From assembly GCA_008330645.1 (NCBI GenBank), contig VLTN01000009.1:669584-733583 (forward strand): a stretch of 64,000 nt of DNA, written 5' to 3'. Origin of the DNA: Cafeteria roenbergensis (lineage: Eukaryota > Sar > Bigyra > Bicosoecida > Cafeteriaceae). Every line of letters starts with the position of its first letter. Positions within the stretch are counted from its first letter, which is position 1. A program made the translations under genes and the position numbers. Positions 58,101 to 63,850 of the stretch are shown piece after piece. The notes under the pieces are model-generated. The model was not told the origin of the DNA and ran no database searches. It was given only the letters and a program-made list of their open reading frames with translations.

Positions 58101-61015
58101 GGCTGGCCGTGACGGGCACCCTGTCCGCCAACGGAGGCGCCGCGTCGGCGAGCAGCAACGCCAACGGCGGGTCCGGCGGCCGGATCGCCCTGCACGCGTA
58201 CCAGCCCGCCTGGGCCGCCGCCACGGGCTCCGTGCGCGCGCGGGCCGGCGCGGCGCAGGGATCGTGGTCCGCCCAGGCCGCGGCCGGCACGACGCTGTGG
58301 TGCGACGGCCGGGCGGCGCCGGGGTCGGAGTCGGAGTCGGAGTCGAACCCGCACGGGTGCGGCACGCGTCGTCTGGAGATCGACAACGGCGACCTCCCCG
58401 CCACGCCCTACTTCGCACAGCTCAACGCCGTACGGCCCCGGGCGCGGTTCGTGATCGACCACCTGTACCTGGGGTCGCCGACCAGCTTCTCCGTCCGCGC
58501 CCCCTCGGCCTTCCACCCCGAGACCATGCCCGACGACCGGTCCAGCATCGTGCTGGGCAACGTCTCCGGACCCGGGGTATCGCGTTCGAGGCTTGCTGTG
58601 GAGGCTGGCACGACCTGGGTGTTCGCTGGTCAGCCGCTTGCGGAGGCCCCGCTTGGCACGGCCAGATGGACCTCGGATGTCGCCCTTGCATCATCGGGCG
58701 CTCAAACCGCTGTCAGCTGCCTCGAACAGCCATTCCTCAGCCTAGCGCTGACAGTGAACTTCAACCTTGTCATCGTTGCAGAGCATTCGCAGCTGCTGCT
58801 GCCTCCGAAAGTTATCTTGTCCGGCGGGGCGACCATGGACGTGCGCGGCGAGCTGTCGGGCGTGCGGCACCTCACGCTGGATGCGGGCGCCGCCGTGTCG
58901 CTGGGCGGGTCGGGCGGCGTGTGGATCGACAACGTCGCTGGCACCGGCGCGGACGGCGAGTGGGCCGCGTGGGCGTGCGCCGCCGGCGTGGCGTCGTGCT
59001 CGTCGGCGGGCGGGGCGAGGCGGCTCCAGGGCCGGTACGGCTTCGAGTCGCTGCGCCTCCTCGGCGACGCGTCCCTCACGCTCGACGCGGGCGTGCGGTC
59101 GGTGGGCGCGGCGCAGGTGGACGTGCTGGCCACGTCGCGAGTGACGGCGCTGGGTCCGCGTTCGACGCAGCTGCGGCTGGTCGCGCGCGACGGACTGCGC
59201 CTGGCGCCCGGCGCCGCCATCCGCGCCGACGGCATCGGGTTCGCCGGCGGGGAGCGGGACGCGAGCTGCTCCGCGGGCGACGACGCCGGCGAGGGCGGGA
59301 TGCACGGCGGCGGGCCGGCGGGACAGACCTGCGGCGACTACGAGTGGCCCGTGCTGGCCGGCGCGGGCGGGTCGGGCGGGGCGTCGGGCGGGTCCGGCGG
59401 GGGGTCGTTGCTGATCCAGTGCAACTTCACCGCGTCCAGCTCCGTCGACCTCGCCGGCCTCGTGACCGTGGACGGCGCTCCCGGTCGTGCAGCCGCGGTT
59501 GCGGGTGAAATCTCCGGCGGAGGCGGAGCTGCTGGCTCGCTGCTCGTGGTCGCGTCACGCCTGTCGGGGACTGGTGTCATTTCTGCTTCAGGTGGGGATG
59601 CGGTGCCTGCTGGCTCCGGCTGGGCCAGCAACGGCGGTTCCGGTGGGCGGATCTCGTTGTTGGGTGGCACCTCGACGTTTGAAGGAACCTTTGTGTCTGT
59701 AGCCGGGTCTGGGCCACCGGATCAACTTGCGGCAGCTGGAACGGCCTTCACCTGCACGGGGCCGTCGTGCGCATCCCCAAGCGCTGTAGCAGCCGTCCCT
59801 CCCACCCGCACTGTCCTGGTGGATGCTCGAGGCAAGCTGTCTTCAGGCGTCACAGAGATCGGCGGGCGGGGACTGAGCATTGAGCTGCTCACGCGCCTCG
59901 AGATTTTTGGTCACGCCACCATCAGCATCAAGCCTGGGGGGCACTCCCCCGATTCGGAATCATCTCTGCTCCAAGTTGAGCAGGTTTCCGGGGACGGCAG
60001 CGGCAGCCTTCGTCTGCAGGCTGGCACTTCGGTCGTCGTGACCGGGGGCGCCGCGTCGTGGAGCTCCTCCAACACGGAGACGCATGCGATTGTGCGGGAC
60101 TCTGCAGAGGTCGCTACGTATTCCGTGCAGCGCGTGGTGACAACCCAAGCCGAGCTCAAGGGGTTGCGCATTGCTGTGGACGTCGGCGCCCAGGTCGTCC
60201 TGCCTCCGAGCATCGCCGTTTGCAACGCCACCGTGGAGGCGGCCGGGAGCGTGATTGGGCCGCGAACCATCAAGTACTGCGACGCTGACGGGGACGACGT
60301 GGGTCCACTGCCCGTGACGGGGTGTACCAACAGCTCCGCTGAGAACTTCAACCCTGCCGCCACGGTGTCCAACAGCTCGCTGTGCGCGTTCGACCGCATC
60401 CCAGGCTGCACAAACCAGCTCGCACTGAACTTCAGCCCCTTGGCAGAAGTGAATGACGGCTCGTGTACATTCAGTGACTCGTTCGCTAGCGGCTGCGCGT
60501 ACGACGCGGCGCTGAACTTCCTGCCCGGCTCGCTCGACGACGGCTCCTGCAAGTTCCCAGACTACATCGGACTGGAGCAGCGGTTCAACCGCTCAACTCA
60601 TCCTGCGCAGACAGCGGACAACGCTGCTGCTGCAAAATCAGATGCTGCTCCAGCTGCTGGAGGGGGCAGGGAGCGGCAATGCGAGCTGCGGGTCCTGTGG
60701 CCACTGCTGACCTGCTCGCTCAGTTCAAGGCGCTTGACGACGCCCTGCAGGCGATGCGCGCTGACCGGGACGAGGCGCTGGATGCCTCCATGCTGCTCGA
60801 CTTCCAACTCAGAGACGCCAAGGCGCGACCTTGCCCTGCAATTCAGCTGGCTGCCACCCGCGCCACCCGCATCGTGGGCTTGGAGTCGAGGACGGCCGAG
60901 CTGGAGACGGCTTTGGACGACACTCGCTCTCAAGTCAGCTCACTGGCACAAAATCTTGTTGAAGTGGAAACGAAGCGCAATCGCTCAGAGCGGAACAGCG
61001 AGCCGCCCGACCTGA
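43121..61015 (+). CDS. Giant secreted/surface protein of twelve Gly-rich modules
   Basis: A single frame of about 5964 codons from the ATG at 43121, chosen because it gives a signal peptide (RGLAAGAAAVLLAVTAPVAR) just before TCPAIGSSGAHV; the frame is open from 42944. Twelve copies of a module follow. Each begins with a right-handed-helix-like stretch (LRIEARDALRLGPGAAIRAD), then GGLHGGGPAGQ-S/T-CGDYEWPVLAG, a Gly-rich run, GGAGGSLLVVASRL, NGGSGGRIAIHAY, YWCDGRA and CGVRRLELDN, and ends with a more variable strand-rich half. Copy 1 (from about 43430) is divergent; copies 2-12 form the tandem array. After the array come three repeats of the GCT-x-A-x-NF...DGSC type at 60320-60555. The frame stops being protein-like near 60590, where a coiled coil continues in other frames, so the true C-terminus probably lies downstream. 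Secretion and an adhesive or matrix role are inferred from the signal peptide, repeats and Cys content; no family was identified with certainty. Confidence 0.8.
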   Translation: MGAPDHRKASRGLAAGAAAVLLAVTAPVARGVTCPAIGSSGAHVIASSCTFASGSYAASSLRIGPGVTVDATLPFSLDVANDLDVLGQLRGLASDNDDKAMQIRAGRLIRVTGSITVDGAGYSRGNRHSSCFWGGYGNGGLHAGGPEGKTCGDYEWPTLAGSSGSNGEEYWLGGNGGGSLSLACAEAKTSSIELIGWVGASGLRGQGSSYRGRAGGGGAGGSILIVTSNLAGSGSLWAVGGDGNDGESSWGNSNGGSGGRIAIHAAQSSFTGYARTFAGSTFGTPWGPQNAGGTTFWCLGKVAAEETDPETNPRLCEFRKLETANTDRAETTYHVHLPLVGGRRFIVLDELFLGTGTQLSIAAPATFHPVASPNDRTSVSIGEITGPGALSSQLWVYAGTTWTISGRSPTEQVVGRHSVSGWVETTSNSPTWAREVTARETVLSPLFLKVGHLHTAPNSQLVLPPAFVLSSGTVLSLNSVLVGVKSITVDSESTLRLGGQGRTWVNDTGKEQTDWSRWACEQGAAACSSRGVVPTDGSSNAKFAFSSLRLLGNARLEIEGQVLVVAAAELILGHSSQLEVQGPQTGQLRIEARDALRLGPGAAIRADGAGYGPDARHPSCSDGGARNGGLHGGGPAGQSCGDYEWPVLAGPGGSSGQHAGGAGGGSVTLVCNATESSVMELNGTVSVDGQSGRAHTSSYSPASGGGAGGSLLVVASRLSGTGTLSADGGAGADGHGSDDSNGGSGGRIAIHAYETSRGVSFTGAVRARAGAAYGSWGAQAAAGTVYWCDGRASESEAALEGEANVHRCGVRRLELDNSDRVRTPYFTQLQLPAWRRLVEVDELHLGSGVQLAVPGPPVFDPVAMPLNRTAVVLGNVTGVGSGTSALHALAGTTVSLAGLRPGVRRVSENGEWVRQSQEQRVVSMTVEEHARLVLPQSLILRSVALTVRGDVFGARSLWMHEGSSSELGSSGAMRILARATRDADPSSSLETDDAALGPPFKAPIVTWQTWACAAELPACPQPGQRLAGSSADDRGRFAFGSLRVLDDATLTVAGGVRSVVASELDVLHSAAVTVQGPETGQLRIEARDALRLGPGAAIRADGAGYGPDARHPSCSDGGARNGGLHGGGPAGQSCGDYEWPVLAGPGGSSGQHAGGAGGGSVTLVCNATESSVMELNGTVSVDGQSGRAHTSSYSPASGGGAGGSLLVVASRLSGTGTLSADGGAGADGHGSDDSNGGSGGRIAIHAYETSRGVSFTGAVRARAGAAYGSWGAQAAAGTVYWCDGRASESEAALEGEANVHRCGVRRLELDNSDRVRTPYFTQLQLPAWRRLVEVDELHLGSGVQLAVPGPPVFDPVAMPLNRTAVVLGNVTGVGSGTSALHALAGTTVSLAGLRPGVRRVSENGEWVRQSQEQRVVSMTVEEHARLVLPQSLILRSVALTVRGDVFGARSLWMHEGSSSELGSSGAMRILARATRDADPSSSLETDDAALGPPFKAPIVTWQTWACAAELPACPQPGQRLAGSSADDRGRFAFGSLRVLDDATLTVAGGVRSVVASELDVLHSAAVTVQGPETGQLRIEARDALRLGPGAAIRADGAGYGPDARHPSCSDGGARNGGLHGGGPAGQSCGDYEWPVLAGPGGSSGQHAGGAGGGSVTLVCNATESSVMELNGTVSVDGQSGRAYTSGSGSASGGGAGGSLLVVASRLSGTGTLSADGGAGADGHGSDDSNGGSGGRIAIHAHETSRGVSFTGAVRARAGAAYGSWGAQAAAGTVYWCDGRASESEAALEGEANVHRCGVRRLELDNSDRVRTPYFTQLQLPAWRRLVEVDELHLGSGVQLAVPGPPVFDPVAMPLNRTAVVLGNVTGVGSGTSALHALAGTTVSLAGLRPGVRRVSENGEWVRQSQEQRVVSMTVEEHARLVLPQSLILRSVALTVRGDVFGARSLWMHEGSSSELGSSGAMRILARATRDADPSSSLETDDAALGPPFKAPIVTWQTWACAAELPACPQPGQRLAGSSADDRGRFAFGSLRVLDDATLTVAGGVRSVVASELDVLHSAAVTVQGPETGQLRIEARDALRLGPGAAIRADGAGYGPDARHPSCSDGGARNGGLHGGGPAGQSCGDYEWPVLAGPGGSSGQHAGGAGGGSVTLVCNATESSVMELNGTVSVDGQSGRAHTSGSGSASGGGAGGSLLVVASRLSGTGTLSADGGAGADGYGSDDSNGGSGGRIAIHAYETSRGVSFTGAVRARAGAAYGSWGAQAAAGTVYWCDGRASESEAALEGEANVHRCGVRRLELDNSDRVRTPYFTQLQLPAWRRLVEVDELHLGSGVQLAVPGPPVFDPVAMPLNRTAVVLGNVTGVGSGTSALHALAGTTVSLAGLRPGVRRVSENGEWVRQSQEQRVVSMTVEEHARLVLPQSLILRSVALTVRGDVFGARSLWMHEGSSSELGSSGAMRILARATRDADPSSSLETDDAALGPPFKAPIVTWQTWACAAELPACPQPGQRLAGSSADDRGRFAFGSLRVLDDATLTVAGGVRSVVASELDVLHSAAVTVQGPETGQLRIEARDALRLGPGAAIRADGAGYGPDARHPSCSDGGARNGGLHGGGPAGQSCGDYEWPVLAGPGGSSGQHAGGAGGGSVTLVCNATESSVMELNGTVSVDGQSGRAYTSGSGSASGGGAGGSLLVVASRLSGTGTLSADGGAGADGYGTLDSNGGSGGRIAIHAYETSRGVSFTGAVRARAGAAYGSWGAQAAAGTVYWCDGRASESEAALEGEANVHRCGVRRLDVFAHGVSSALHVTQVLFPLPWRPLHIDVLEFGTGSRLSFFPPSSSNVSADHCSPSLTVGRLLSDSASRSSFEVQPHTRVGIGHAQCLRHSSGNTSQFCVAVEVRRAGQLILPSEFELLPSASMIAEGTLSGAQHVRLHASSSLWLGSTGGTADNRADTADSTYKFESLRLIGNAALTLGAGVRAIAAAELDVSGSAIVAVQGPQTGQLRIEARDALRLGPGAAIRADGAGYGPDARHPSCSDGGARNGGLHGGGPAGQSCGDYEWPVLAGPGGSSGQHAGGAGGGSVTLVCNATESSVMELNGTVSVDGQSGRAHTSGSGSASGGGAGGSLLVVASRLSGTGTLSADGGAGADGYGTLDSNGGSGGRIAIHAYETSRGVSFTGAVRARAGAAYGSWGAQAAAGTVYWCDGRASESEAALEGEANVHRCGVRRLELDNGDLPETPFYPQLSVAEGRRRFVIDELHLGSATNLSVQAPSDFDPVSAPDSRSSVVIGDVSGLAVSRSVLSVADGTTWMWAGIAPTSHRVGLVAVSVDARSAGYNQSLSVETVSRTIHLDSGCISVGDVRVEQWGHLVLSRHVLVSQGASLTVQGALSGAETLTIDAGARVTLQRTGTTRAQSSNASWEAWACSRVSARCEQADDLRPTTAAVYAGRYAFASLRLIGNAALTLGAGVRAIAAAELDVSGSAIVAVQGPQTGQLRIEARDALRLGPGAAIRADGAGYGPDARHPSCSDGGARNGGLHGGGPAGQSCGDYEWPVLAGPGGSSGQHAGGAGGGSVTLVCNATESSVMELNGTVSVDGQSGRAYTSGSGSASGGGAGGSLLVVASRLSGTGTLSADGGAGADGYGTLDSNGGSGGRIAIHAHETSRGVSFTGAVRARAGAAYGSWGAQAAAGTVYWCDGRASESEAALEGEANVHRCGVRRLELDNGDLPETPFYPQLSVAEGRRRFVIDELHLGSATNLSVQAPSDFDPVSAPDSRSSVVIGDVSGLAVSRSVLSVADGTTWMWAGIAPTSHRVGLVAVSVDARSAGYNQSLSVETVSRTIHLDSGCISVGDVRVEQWGHLVLSRHVLVSQGASLTVQGALSGAETLTIDAGARVTLQRTGTTRAQSSNASWEAWACSRVSARCEQADDLRPTTAAVNAGRYAFASLRLIGNAALTLGAGVRAIAAAELDVSGSAIVAVQGPQTGQLRIEARDALRLSPGAAIRADGAGYGPDARHPSCSDGGARNGGLHGGGPAGQTCGDYEWPVLAGAGGSGGASGGSGGGSLLIQCNFTASSSVDLAGLVTVDGHAGSGSSGAGGAGGSLVVVAGRLAVTGTLSANGGAASASSNANGGSGGRIALHAYQPAWAAATGSVRARAGAAQGSWSAQAAAGTTLWCDGRAAPGSESESNPHGCGTRRLEIDNGDLPATPYFAQLNAVRPRARFVIDHLYLGSPTSFSVRAPSAFHPETMPDDRSSIVLGNVSGPGVSASSVTVAAGTDWTVGPAQSSAADPFALGLRSLTVAEHGRLMLAWAVWLRATTVTVRGELSGVRHLTLDAGAAVSLGGSGGVWIDNATGTGADGEWAAWACAAGVASCSSAGGARRLQGRYGFESLRLLGDASLTLDAGVRSVGAAQVDVLATSRVTALGPRSTQLRLVARDGLRLAPGAAIRADGIGFAGGERDASCSAGDDAGEGGMHGGGPAGQTCGDYEWPVLAGAGGSGGASGGSGGGSLLIQCNFTASSSVDLAGLVTVDGHAGSGSSGAGGAGGSLVVVAGRLAVTGTLSANGGAASASSNANGGSGGRIALHAYQPAWAAATGSVRTRAGAAQGSWSAQAAAGTTLWCDGRAAPGSESESNPHGCGTRRLEIDNGDLPATPYFAQLNAVRPRARFVIDHLYLGSPTSFSVRAPSAFHPETMPDDRSSIVLGNVSGPGVSASSVTVAAGTDWTVGPAQSSAADPFALGLRSLTVAEHGRLMLAWAVWLRATTVTVRGELSGVRHLTLDAGAAVSLGGSGGVWIDNATGTGADGEWAAWACAAGVASCSSAGGARRLQGRYGFESLRLLGDASLTLDAGVRSVGAAQVDVLATSRVTALGPRSTQLRLVARDGLRLAPGAAIRADGIGFAGGERDASCFAGDDAGEGGMHGGGPAGQTCGDYEWPVLAGAGGSGGASGGSGGGSLLIQCNFTASSSVDLAGLVTVDGHAGSGSSGAGGAGGSLVVVAGRLAVTGTLSANGGAASASSNANGGSGGRIALHAYQPAWAAATGSVRARAGAAQGSWSAQAAAGTTLWCDGRAAPGSESESESNPHGCGTRRLEIDNGDLPATPYFAQLNAVRPRARFVIDHLYLGSPTSFSVRAPSAFHPETMPDDRSSIVLGNVSGPGVSRSRLAVEAGTTWVFAGQPLAEAPLGTARWTSDVALASSGAQTAVSCLEQPFLSLALTVNFNLVIVAEHSQLLLPPKVILSGGATMDVRGELSGVRHLTLDAGAAVSLGGSGGVWIDNVAGTGADGEWAAWACAAGVASCSSAGGARRLQGRYGFESLRLLGDASLTLDAGVRSVGAAQVDVLATSRVTALGPRSTQLRLVARDGLRLAPGAAIRADGIGFAGGERDASCSAGDDAGEGGMHGGGPAGQTCGDYEWPVLAGAGGSGGASGGSGGGSLLIQCNFTASSSVDLAGLVTVDGAPGRAAAVAGEISGGGGAAGSLLVVASRLSGTGVISASGGDAVPAGSGWASNGGSGGRISLLGGTSTFEGTFVSVAGSGPPDQLAAAGTAFTCTGPSCASPSAVAAVPPTRTVLVDARGKLSSGVTEIGGRGLSIELLTRLEIFGHATISIKPGGHSPDSESSLLQVEQVSGDGSGSLRLQAGTSVVVTGGAASWSSSNTETHAIVRDSAEVATYSVQRVVTTQAELKGLRIAVDVGAQVVLPPSIAVCNATVEAAGSVIGPRTIKYCDADGDDVGPLPVTGCTNSSAENFNPAATVSNSSLCAFDRIPGCTNQLALNFSPLAEVNDGSCTFSDSFASGCAYDAALNFLPGSLDDGSCKFPDYIGLEQRFNRSTHPAQTADNAAAAKSDAAPAAGGGRERQCELRVLWPLLTCSLSSRRLTTPCRRCALTGTRRWMPPCCSTSNSETPRRDLALQFSWLPPAPPASWAWSRGRPSWRRLWTTLALKSAHWHKILLKWKRSAIAQSGTASRPT
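44861..51480 (+). repeat. Subfamily A units (five copies, 1482 bp)
   Basis: A1-A4 are complete and A5 keeps only its first half, up to about 51480, where it switches abruptly to unrelated, less GC-rich sequence. Marker variants show unit relationships: SSYSP in A1-A2 against GSGS in A3-A5; HGSDD in A1-A3, YGSDD in A4, YGTLD in A5; and His or Tyr before TSG. The variable half of A units contains a conserved central stretch (HARLVLPQSLILRSVALTVR) and a WQTWACAAELPACPQPGQ segment with two Cys. Confidence 0.95.
52091..55036 (+). repeat. Subfamily B units (two copies, 1473 bp)
   Basis: B1 (52091-53563) and B2 (53564-55036) have a first half almost identical in DNA to subfamily A. Their second half, from about 52790, is distinct (LPETPFYPQLSVAEGRRRF and VSRTIHLDSGCISVGDVRVE) and clearly less GC-rich. 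B1 and B2 are nearly identical to each other even there; a visible difference is TAT at about 53439 against AAT at about 54912 (Tyr/Asn). This indicates a very recent duplication of the whole unit. Confidence 0.93.
55037..59790 (+). repeat. Hybrid unit and subfamily C units
   Basis: The unit at 55037 begins like B (SCSDGGARNGGLHGGG) and switches near 55210 to subfamily C sequence (QTCGDYEWPVLAGAGGSGGA). C1 and C2 then repeat every 1338 bp. C2 carries a private patch at about 58575-58840, replacing the equivalent C1 segment and adding 102 bp. C3 keeps C sequence to about 59475 and then diverges. A Glu-Ser dipeptide run is ESES in the hybrid and C1 units and ESESES in C2, a 6-bp slippage change. 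Confidence 0.9.
60320..60555 (+). repeat. Three GCT-x-x-A-x-NF...DGSC repeats
   Basis: Three consecutive Cys-containing units are read in the frame of the giant protein: GCTNSSAENFNPAATV, GCTNQLALNFSPLAEV and GCAYDAALNFLPGSLD. The second and third end in DGSC; the first ends in SSLC. Similar short repeats occur at the C-terminal side of many secreted bacterial and protist proteins. They follow the last Gly-rich module directly. Confidence 0.85.
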
Positions 61016-63850
61016 CCTTGAAACGGAAAGCTCACAGCTGCGACAACTTTTGTCGGCAATGAACTCATCGTTAATCGCAGCTCAAGATGGCGAGGCGCTG
61101 GCGCTTTCCAAAGTCGAGGCGGTCGCAAAGACCAACGCGCGGCTGCATGCAGATCTTAGTCAAACTCGGGTGCAACTGGTTGCGGCACAGCAGCAGCTCA
61201 GGGCGACTGCCAAAGAGTGCGACTTGCTGGACTGGACAGATTCGGTCGACCCTTGCCCTGTGAACGGGCCGGTGGCTTGCTCTTCGCTCAGCTCGGCTGG
61301 CTCGGTGTGCAGGTCGGGGTCGTCTTGCGCGAGCGGCGTCTGCAAGCGCGGAAACTGCACCCAAGCCAGCTGCGCTGATGGAATCCGGCAGGGGTCGCCC
61401 GGGGAAGATCACTTTGAGACCGACACACGACTGCGGCGGGACCTGTGGGCCGTGCGACGCGGCTCGCGCTGTCAGAAGTGCCTCCGACTGCCAGCGATGG
61501 CCTGGCTTGCCTCTTGGGCACTGCCAGGCCCAGCTCGCTGGATCCCAGGCTCGGGCGGTGGGCGCCTCGGCAGCGGTGGACGTCACAATGCCACTGGCCC
61601 TCGACGACTTCAGCCACTGTGCTTCCTCCCAGCAGTGCACCTCGGGTGTGTGCCGTCGGTGGGCGCATTCCCTATCAGCACTCCGAGCGTCGACGCGCCT
61701 AGGAACTCTGCGCGCCTCCCCAGCCTCTCTGACGGCGTGACCAACGGGGACGAGCCTTGCTCTGACCGGCTGGCGGGCGCCGGCATGTGCCCCAGCTTGG
61801 CGAGACTTGCCGCGTTGAGACGGATTGCGCCACGGGAGGGGCTTTGCAGCGGCGGCGTGTGCCCGGCCGCCCAGCTGCGACGGACGGCAGTGTTCAACCC
61901 CGCCGCCGAGAGCGACGATCGACTGCGGATATCCGCCCCGGGGGGCGGAAACGCCCATCTGTCGGCTGCCCTGGCTGCCCCGTGGGGCGCGGTGCAGCGC
62001 GGATGCCGACCTGCCTGTCCGGCTCGTGCTTGGGAGGCGCGTGCGCGCGTCGCTGCCGTCGTGCATTCAACCAGGTCACGGGCCGGCAAAGAGACGTGCA
62101 CCGACGGGGCGGCCCCGACTGCCCGCCATGCGCAGACTTGCTCGGCTGCGACAGCGACAGGGACTGCGGCTCCGGGGTGTGCAACCCGCTGGCTCGCGTG
62201 TGCGAGCGTCCGTCGTGCAGCGACGGCAGGCGCAACGGCAAGGCGACGGGAGTCGACTGCGGGGGCGACTCGGGGTGCGCGCGCTGCCCAGCTGGTGAGC
62301 CGGTGCTCTGCTTGGCACCGACCTGCGCGTCGCGGTCGTGCTCGGGCGGCTTCTGCGCCCAGCCCACCTGCTCGGACGGCATCGCGCAGGATGGACGAGG
62401 CGCCGGCGCGGCGACTGCGGCGGGCCTCGGTGCGCGCTTTGCCAGCCGGGGGTGTCCTGCTCTGACTCGGCCGCAGTGCACCGGGCTGTGCGTCAGCGGC
62501 CTTCGCGAGGCCGCCAAGGTGCGACAACGGGGTGCGGACGGACTGGGAGCACGGCGTGGACTGCGGCCCGCCCTGAGTCCGGCTGCCCTCTGTGCTCGCC
62601 CGGGGCGGCCTGCCGCAGCGACTCAGCGTGTGTCGGAGCCTGCAGCGCTGGAAAGTGCGCGCCTGCTGTCGCAGTCTGACCTCCTAAACCTCACCACTGC
62701 ATCGGGAGACTGGGGACCGGCGTGGGGGGCAAGCGAGGGCAGGGTCTCCTTGGTGTGCCCGGCGGGCAACGGGACGTTGCGGCGCGGCCTGTGCGGGCCC
62801 TGCGGGAGGGCTCGGCTGCGCTGCGCCACTCCCAACTGCGGCGACGGCTGCTGTGGTTCGTCAGGGGTGTGCCGGCCCACGTGCCGGCCGGGCGGTGGCG
62901 GATCGGGGGGTGCGGGCTGTGCGAGGCGGGCAGGTACGTCGCCCGCTGCCCAGCGCGTGTGTGTCTGGGCTGCGGCGACAGCGCCAGCGGCCGGTGCATC
63001 CTCCCTGGCCACTGCGCCAACGGCGTGCTCGACGCCGACGCGGGCGGAGACTGCGACAGACTTGGGAGGGCCATGCGGGTCGCTTCGCGGCTCTGGCGCC
63101 AAGTGCCGACTTGCTCGGAGTGCCTGAGCCGCTTCTGCCACCCGCAGCAGGGCGTCTGCAGCGTGGAGCACTGCGCCGATGCGGTGCTCTCGGCGACGAG
63201 ACCTGCGTGGACGGTGGGCGGGTCGTGCGCTGCTGGCTGCGGCCCGCTCGCCGCGTGCCAAGTGCACGAAGACTGCTCCGCCGCGGACTCGAAGATGCGT
63301 GGACGGTGCCTGCTCACTGCCGCGCAACTGCAGCAACGGCCGGCAGGACGCCGGCCGAGTGGCTGTGGACGTCGGCCCGCCTGCGGCTGACAGCCACGGG
63401 GGGCGCCTGCCAGGTGGACTCGCAGTGCTCGTCGGGGAGTTGCCGCCTGCCGTTCTCGGGCGCCGCGCTGGGAACGTGCGGAACGGGCAGCTGCTACGAC
63501 GCGTGTGGCAGCGCGACCGCGAGGCCGACTTGGACTGCGGCAGCGCATGCGGCAGGCAGCGGAGCTGTGCCCGCGTATGCCGATGCGACGGAGGCCGCGG
63601 ACTCGCGGCCTCTGGAAGGTGTGCGGTGGGGTTTGGCCAGCCTTAGCCCGCGAGTGCGCCCCTGGAGACCTGCGGCGGCGGGCAAGTGCGCGCCCTGCCC
63701 CCTGGAGCGGGCTTGCGCTGTGGCCAGCGACTGTCCTGAGCGGACGCTGTGCGTTCGGCGGTGGGTGCGCGCGCACAGGACCATCGCTCAGGGGAACCGC
63801 CAGGATCAGTGCCTCGGGGCCTCGGCACTGAGTCGCCAGACAACGGCGTG
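60590..63850 (+). pseudogene. Frame-broken continuation: coiled coil then Cys-rich repeats
   Basis: Protein-like sequence continues from gene 43121-61015 but in changing frames. Coiled-coil pieces are LLLQNQMLLQLLEGAG (about 60620-60670), LLAQFKALDDALQAMRADRD (about 60712-60770) and LRQLLSAMNSSLIAAQDGEA, continuing to QLVAAQQQLRATAKEC (about 61045-61220). Then Cys-rich units of the form C-x-DG-x-x-NG...DCGG-x-C-x-x-C appear: ASCADGIRQ (near 61370), DCGGTCGPC (61429-61455, another frame), CSDGRRNGKATGVDCGGDSG (from 62216), DCGGPRCALC (near 62415) and CLSRFCHPQQGVCSVEHC (near 63120-63180). Frame changes occur roughly every 100-200 bases, with stops in all frames taken singly. Either the 3' part of the giant gene has decayed, or this part of the sequence carries many small insertion/deletion errors. 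I cannot tell which from sequence alone, so no single product is given. Confidence 0.6.

Larger units (their letters stand above)
44861..59790 (+). repeat. Coding tandem array, eleven units in three subfamilies
   Basis: Unit starts, aligned at the same conserved point, are 44861, 46343, 47825, 49307, 50789 (A1-A5), 52091, 53564 (B1-B2), 55037 (hybrid), 56372, 57710 and 59150 (C1-C3). Periods are 1482 (A), 1473 (B), 1335-1338 (hybrid and C) and 1440 (C2). A5 is 1302 because its second half is different. All periods are multiples of three, so the frame is never lost. Adjacent units of a subfamily differ at only a few positions, including silent sites, which indicates recent duplication or ongoing homogenisation. 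Confidence 0.95.

Noticed and set aside
55228-59508. Second plus-strand frame of 1426 codons within the giant gene
   Set aside because: It is extremely Arg/Gly/Val-rich, has no domain, and is opened only by the absence of A/T in the C repeats. The main frame carries the constrained motifs.
44861-59790. CRISPR array or satellite
   Set aside because: Units are 1.3-1.5 kb, coding, in frame, and have no short repeat-spacer structure.
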